From Solirubrobacter soli DSM 22325 (lineage in GTDB: Bacteria > Actinomycetota > Thermoleophilia > Solirubrobacterales > Solirubrobacteraceae), in contig NZ_AUIK01000001.1 in assembly GCF_000423665.1 (NCBI RefSeq), positions 400,669 to 464,668 on the forward strand: a stretch of 64,000 nucleotides of DNA, in the 5' to 3' direction. Shown piece after piece: positions 60,030-64,000 of the stretch. Each line of letters opens with the position of its first letter. Position 1 is the first letter of the stretch. The translations under genes were made by a program, and so were the position numbers. The notes under the pieces are model-generated. The model worked only from the letters and a program-made list of their open reading frames with translations, did no database searches and was not told the origin of the DNA.

Positions 60030-62774
60030 ATGCTCCTGGAGCGCGACGACGAGCTCTCAGTGCTGCGCACGCTCGTCGCCGCGGCGGCGAAGGGGGCGTC
60101 GGGACTGCTCGTGATCGAAGGGCCCGCGGGGATCGGCAAGACGCGGCTGCTCGCCGAGGTGCGACGCGAGGCGGGCGTGCGGGTTCTCACCGCGCGCGGC
60201 GGCGAGCTCGAACAGGGGCTGGCGTTCGGGGTCGTCCGCCAGCTCTTTGAGAGGGCGGACGCACCGCTGGAAGGCGGCGCGGCGGCGGCGCGCGAGGTCT
60301 TCGACGGGCCCGCGGGCGGGGTCGGCCGCGAGGACGTCTCGTTCGCGATCCTGCACGCGCTCTACCGGCTGACCGTCGAACTCGCCGAGGAGGCGCCGCT
60401 GCTGCTCCTCGTTGACGATCTCCAGTGGTGCGACGAGCCGTCGTTGCGGTGGCTCTGTTACCTCGTGCGCCGTCTCGACGGGTTGCGCGTGACCGTCGTG
60501 TGCGGCGTCCGCCCGTTCGAGCGTCACGCGCACGCCCATCTGATCGGTGAGATCGCCCATGACCCGCTCGCCGTCACGCTGCACCCGCAGCCGTTGAGCG
60601 AGCGCGCGAGCGCCGCACTGCTGGATGAGGGGGCCGACGCGACCTTCACGCGCGCGTGCCACGCGGCGACCCGCGGGAACCCGCTGTTGCTGGTCGAGCT
60701 CGCGAAGGCGCTGCGCGCCGAAGGCATCCCGCCCGACGCCGCGCACGTCGCGGCCGTCGACACGCTCGCACCGCGCGCCGTCTCGCGCGCGGTGCTCGTA
60801 CGGATCGCCCGGCTGAGCGCCGGCGCGGCGGCGGTGGCGCGCGCGACGGCGGTGCTCGGTGACGCTGCGGCGCTGCCGCTCGTCGCCGCGCTCGCGGGCC
60901 TCGACGACGCCTCGGCGGCCGCGGCGGCCGGGGAGTTGGTCAGGGCCGAGGTGTTCGCCGACGAGTCCGCGTTGGCGTTCGTGCACCCGCTCATCCGCGC
61001 CGCGGTCTACGAGGACATCCCGGTGCACGAGCGCGCACTCGCCCACGAGCGGGCCGCGCAGCTGCTGCGCGCCCGCGCGGCCTCCCCCGGCTCGCTCGCG
61101 ACGCAACTCGTGCACGCCCCCGCGCGGGGGGAGCCGTGGGTGGTCGAGGCCCTTGCCGAGGCCGCACGCGCGGCGCAGCGCGCCGGGGCGGCCGCGAGCG
61201 CCTCGGCCTACCTCGACCGCGCGCTCGCCGAACCGCCGCCTGAGGAGCTGCGCGCGCAGGTCCTGCTCGCCCTCGCGGGCGCCGAGAAGGGGCACGATCT
61301 CGCCCGCGCGAACGAGCACCTGCGCGATGCGATTGCCCTGATCGACGACCCGCTCGCCCGCGGCCTGCCCACGCTCCAACTCGCCCGCGGCCTCGCGATG
61401 AGCCGCCGCGCGGACGACGCGGTCGCGCTCGCCCGCAGCGCGGCCGCCGAGCTCCCGCCCGAAGCCGAGCTGCTGCTCGCGGCGTTCGAGGCACTCGAGC
61501 TGACGGCGCCGCTGCTCGGGGGGAGCGAGCCGGTCGCGCCGGAACGGTTCGCCCGCCACCGCCGCCTGCCGCTCGCTCCCGGACGGGGCGCAAAGCTGCT
61601 CGCGGCGATCGCCGCGCACCAGTGGGCGTACGGCGGCGGCTCGGCCGCCGAGTGCGCCCCGCTGGCGCTCGCCGCGCTGGACGGCTGGGAGCTGATCCGG
61701 GGCGACAACCTCGTCCTCTCGGTCGCCGCGATCCTGGTGCTCGTCATGGCCGATCGCGAGGAGGCGCTCGACGGGTGGGAGGCGCTGCTCGCCGCCGCGC
61801 ACGCCCGCGGATCGATCGCGTACCAGGCGGCCGCGAGCACCTACGGCGGGTACACGCTCCTGCGACACGGCGAGCTCGGCGACGCCGAGGCCTCGTTCCG
61901 CGACGCGACGGAGGCCCGAACGCTCTGGAACCTCGGGGACGAAGGACGGCTCGAGGTCGCCGCCTGGCTGGCCGGCATCCGGCGCGAGCGTGGCGACCTG
62001 GCCGGCGCTCGGCGCGAGCTCGAGACGGTGGCGCCGCGAGGCGACGTCTCGCACGGGGACCGTTACTGGCACGGCGCGCACGTCGAGCAGCTGCTCGCCG
62101 AGGAGCGCCACGAGGAGGCGCTGACCGTCGCCGGCGAAGCCGCGCAGCGGTTCGCCCACCTGCGCCCGATCGACACGCCGTTCCGCGCCCACCAGGCCGT
62201 CGCGCTGCAGCAGCTCGGCCGACGCGAGGAAGCGCTGAACCTGGCGGAGGAGGAGCTCGGCGCGGCCCGTGAGTGGGGCGCGCCGTCGATCGTGGCGCGG
62301 GCGCTGCGCGTGCTCGGAACGATCGAGCAGAGCCCGGAGCGGTTGCAGGAGGCGGTGGAGGTCGCGGAGCGTTCCCCGGCGCGGCTCGAGCACGCGAAGG
62401 CGCTGGCGGCGCTCGGCGGCGCGCTGCGAGCCGCCCGCCGGCCGTCCGACGCCCGCGACCCGCTGCGGCGGGCGCTGGAACTCGCCGAGCCGCGTGGCGC
62501 GGACGCCCTCGCCGCCCGCGTGCGTAGCGAGCTCTACGCCGCCGGCGGCCGGCCGCGCACCACCGCGCTCCGCGGCCCCGAGGCGCTCACCCCGTCGGAG
62601 CGCCGCGTCGCCGAGCGGGCGGCCGCCGGCCAGACCAACCGCGCGATCGCCGAAGCGCTGTTCGTCACGCCCAAGACGGTCGAGCTGCACCTCCGCAACG
62701 CCTACCGCAAGCTCGGCGCGAAGAGCCGCCGCGACCTCGACGAGCTGCTGGCAAACCCCAGGGTTCCCGCCTAG
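60030..62774 (+). CDS. Large LuxR-type ATPase regulator (LAL family)
   Basis: 914 residues. The N-terminal AAA ATPase has Walker A VIEGPAGIGKTRLL (~28-41) and Walker B LLLLVDDLQWCDEPS. A long helical, TPR-like middle (~330-830) is alanine-rich. The C-terminal LuxR helix-turn-helix is intact: LTPSERRVAERAAAGQTNRA followed by IAEALFVTPKTVELHLRN. Such MalT-like activators respond to small molecules. It starts 18 bp after the GntR gene and is likely co-transcribed. Targets are unknown. Confidence 0.92.
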   Translation: MLLERDDELSVLRTLVAAAAKGASGLLVIEGPAGIGKTRLLAEVRREAGVRVLTARGGELEQGLAFGVVRQLFERADAPLEGGAAAAREVFDGPAGGVGREDVSFAILHALYRLTVELAEEAPLLLLVDDLQWCDEPSLRWLCYLVRRLDGLRVTVVCGVRPFERHAHAHLIGEIAHDPLAVTLHPQPLSERASAALLDEGADATFTRACHAATRGNPLLLVELAKALRAEGIPPDAAHVAAVDTLAPRAVSRAVLVRIARLSAGAAAVARATAVLGDAAALPLVAALAGLDDASAAAAAGELVRAEVFADESALAFVHPLIRAAVYEDIPVHERALAHERAAQLLRARAASPGSLATQLVHAPARGEPWVVEALAEAARAAQRAGAAASASAYLDRALAEPPPEELRAQVLLALAGAEKGHDLARANEHLRDAIALIDDPLARGLPTLQLARGLAMSRRADDAVALARSAAAELPPEAELLLAAFEALELTAPLLGGSEPVAPERFARHRRLPLAPGRGAKLLAAIAAHQWAYGGGSAAECAPLALAALDGWELIRGDNLVLSVAAILVLVMADREEALDGWEALLAAAHARGSIAYQAAASTYGGYTLLRHGELGDAEASFRDATEARTLWNLGDEGRLEVAAWLAGIRRERGDLAGARRELETVAPRGDVSHGDRYWHGAHVEQLLAEERHEEALTVAGEAAQRFAHLRPIDTPFRAHQAVALQQLGRREEALNLAEEELGAAREWGAPSIVARALRVLGTIEQSPERLQEAVEVAERSPARLEHAKALAALGGALRAARRPSDARDPLRRALELAEPRGADALAARVRSELYAAGGRPRTTALRGPEALTPSERRVAERAAAGQTNRAIAEALFVTPKTVELHLRNAYRKLGAKSRRDLDELLANPRVPA

Positions 62775-62795
62775 AGCGCGTAGAGTCTCGCCGCG

Positions 62796-63755
62796 ATGGG
62801 TGAACCGCAGGCGATCCTGACCCCGATCACCGAGGCCGCGATCTTCCTCGTGCTGGTCGTCGACCGCGAGGACGCCGTGCTCGACCTGCTGCCCGACGTC
62901 GCCGGGCTCAAGCGCTCCGTCGGGTTCCGGGCGCCGGAAGCCGGGCTGACGTGCGTCACCGGCATCGGCGCGGAGCTCTGGAGTCGGCTGTTCGGCGTGG
63001 CGAAGCCGGCGGGGCTGCATCCGTTCAAGGCGTTCAGCGGCGCGCATCACGCTCCCGCCACCCCGGGCGACCTGCTGTTCCACATCCGCGCCCGCCGGCT
63101 CGACCTCTGCTTCGAGCTCGCACAGCTGTTGTGCGAGCGCCTCGACGGCGCAGCCCGCGTGGTCGACGAGGTGCACGGTTTCCGCTCCTTCGACGATCGC
63201 GACCTGCTCGGGTTCGTCGACGGCACCGAGAACCCGGAGGGGTCCGGCGCGGACGACGCGGTGCTGATCGGCGACGAGGACGCCGCGTTCGCCGGCGGCA
63301 GCTACGTGATCGTGCAGAAGTACGTGCACGACCTCAAGACGTGGAACGCGCTCCCGGTCGAGGCGCAGGAGCAGGCGGTCGGGCGCACCAAGCTCAACGA
63401 CGTCGAGCTCGCGGAGAAGGCGGCGAACTCGCATGTCGCGCTGAACACGATCGTCGACGACGACGGCGAGGAGCGGCAGATCGTCCGCTTCAACATGCCG
63501 TTCGGCCGCGTCGGCGCGGGCGAGTTCGGCACCTACTTCATCGGGTACGCGCGCACCCCGGACGTGATCGAGCTGATGCTCGAGCACATGTTCGTCGGCA
63601 ACCCGCCCGGAACCACCGACCGCCTGCTGGACTTCTCGACCGCGCTCACCGGCACGCTCTTCTTCGTCCCCACGGCGGACTTCCTGGATGACCCACCGAC
63701 ACGCGAGCCGCCGCCCGAAGGCGACGGCTCGTTGTCGATCGGCAGCCTGCGCTAG
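62796..63755 (+). CDS. DyP-type (dye-decolorising) heme peroxidase
   Basis: 319 residues. GFVDGTENPEG carries the catalytic Asp142, NSHVALN the proximal heme ligand His213, and RFNMPFGRVG the conserved Arg231. There is no signal peptide, so it is the cytoplasmic YfeX-like type rather than a Tat-exported EfeB. It oxidises substrates with H2O2; the native substrate is unknown. ATG at 62796, 21 bp after the LuxR-type gene, convergent with the next gene at a 4-bp distance. Confidence 0.93.
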   Translation: MGEPQAILTPITEAAIFLVLVVDREDAVLDLLPDVAGLKRSVGFRAPEAGLTCVTGIGAELWSRLFGVAKPAGLHPFKAFSGAHHAPATPGDLLFHIRARRLDLCFELAQLLCERLDGAARVVDEVHGFRSFDDRDLLGFVDGTENPEGSGADDAVLIGDEDAAFAGGSYVIVQKYVHDLKTWNALPVEAQEQAVGRTKLNDVELAEKAANSHVALNTIVDDDGEERQIVRFNMPFGRVGAGEFGTYFIGYARTPDVIELMLEHMFVGNPPGTTDRLLDFSTALTGTLFFVPTADFLDDPPTREPPPEGDGSLSIGSLR

Positions 63756-63759
63756 GTGC

Positions 63760-64000
63760 CTACGGCGTGGTCGCCGAGAGCGTGAACACCAGCGTCTTGC
63801 CGTAGCCGCCGGCGTTCAGCGGCTCGTCGGCGGCGATCGACTGCTTGAAGCCGATCGTCAGCGCACGCTCGCTGACCGGTGCCGGGAACGCGAGCAGGTT
63901 CACCCGCGCGCCGGACTCGCTCAGCGGCGCGAACGCCGTGTTGGGGTTGGCGGCGTCCGTCGCCCGCACCTGGAGGGCCGAACGCAGCGACGCCGTGCCG
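63760..64000 (-). CDS. C-terminal end of a secreted protein with the shared TTP-ending module (partial)
   Basis: Eighty codons are visible, open to the window edge. The segment SLRSALQVRATDAA..., FAPLSESGARVNL, LTIGFKQSIAADEPLNAGGY then GKTLVFTLSATTP matches the C-termini of the proteins encoded at 50235-55670 and 55681-59154. The N-terminal, functional part lies beyond the window, so no activity can be named. Confidence 0.75.
   Translation of the reverse strand, partial: GTASLRSALQVRATDAANPNTAFAPLSESGARVNLLAFPAPVSERALTIGFKQSIAADEPLNAGGYGKTLVFTLSATTP

Noticed and set aside
60057..63587. Minus-strand open frame of ~1170 codons opposite the LuxR-type and DyP genes
   Set aside because: No recognisable domain, and both plus-strand genes have complete catalytic or DNA-binding motifs.

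Overview
The window is very GC-rich, densely coding DNA, probably from an actinobacterium of the Thermoleophilia/Solirubrobacter type. The pointers are codon use, overlapping start/stop junctions, many GTG and TTG starts, a biotin operon carrying bsaP, and large secreted proteins that share a C-terminal module ending in TTP. The lineage is inference from style; there is no rRNA to test it. I see no tRNA, rRNA, CRISPR array, transposase or phage gene.

Layout. 1-2.3 kb: a sugar-acid dehydratase (running off the left edge) divergent from an RraA-family gene. 2.4-5.7 kb: an unusual block with five copies of a ~190-bp non-coding repeat whose copies show compensatory base changes in two hairpins, two tandemly duplicated small genes of unknown function, a HesB-like gene, and a ~350-bp nearly pure G+C tract. 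5.7-8.4 kb: GNAT, NUDIX and a membrane metallophosphoesterase. 8.4-12.4 kb: bioA-bioD-bioB-bsaP-bioF, every junction overlapping, then a yybP-ykoY (Mn2+) riboswitch and a TerC-family gene. 13.4-16.8 kb: C45 peptidase, polysaccharide deacetylase and a secreted protein. 16.8-24.6 kb: signalling genes (GGDEF-EAL protein, PhoB-type regulator, hybrid histidine kinase, soluble chemoreceptor) plus an acyl-CoA synthetase. 24.7-28.2 kb: a thioesterase-like gene and metX/CoA-binding/metY. 28.5-30.4 kb: secreted wall or surface proteins, including an L,D-transpeptidase.

30.4-37.6 kb holds the most unusual protein-coding locus: a translationally coupled three-gene operon of a membrane-anchored GAF-like protein, a ~1600-residue protein with a GHKL ATPase at each end and two phosphoribosyltransferase-like domains between them, and a protein joining a receiver-like domain to an aminoglycoside-phosphotransferase-like kinase. 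It looks like a multi-component NTP-dependent signalling or conflict system; its function is unknown.

37.6-50 kb: an FAD oxidoreductase with an apparent frameshift in its signal peptide, SGNH hydrolase, PlsC-like acyltransferase, fetAB-like transporter, a DpgC-like dioxygenase next to a phenylacetate-CoA ligase, a TetR/MMPL divergent pair, and an AlkZ-like/MmcQ/MaoC operon. 50-64 kb: two very large secreted carbohydrate-active proteins (PQQ-type dehydrogenase/PKD/ThuA and GH95-like) divergent from a GntR regulator, then a LuxR-type AAA regulator, a DyP peroxidase, and the C-terminal end of another secreted protein.
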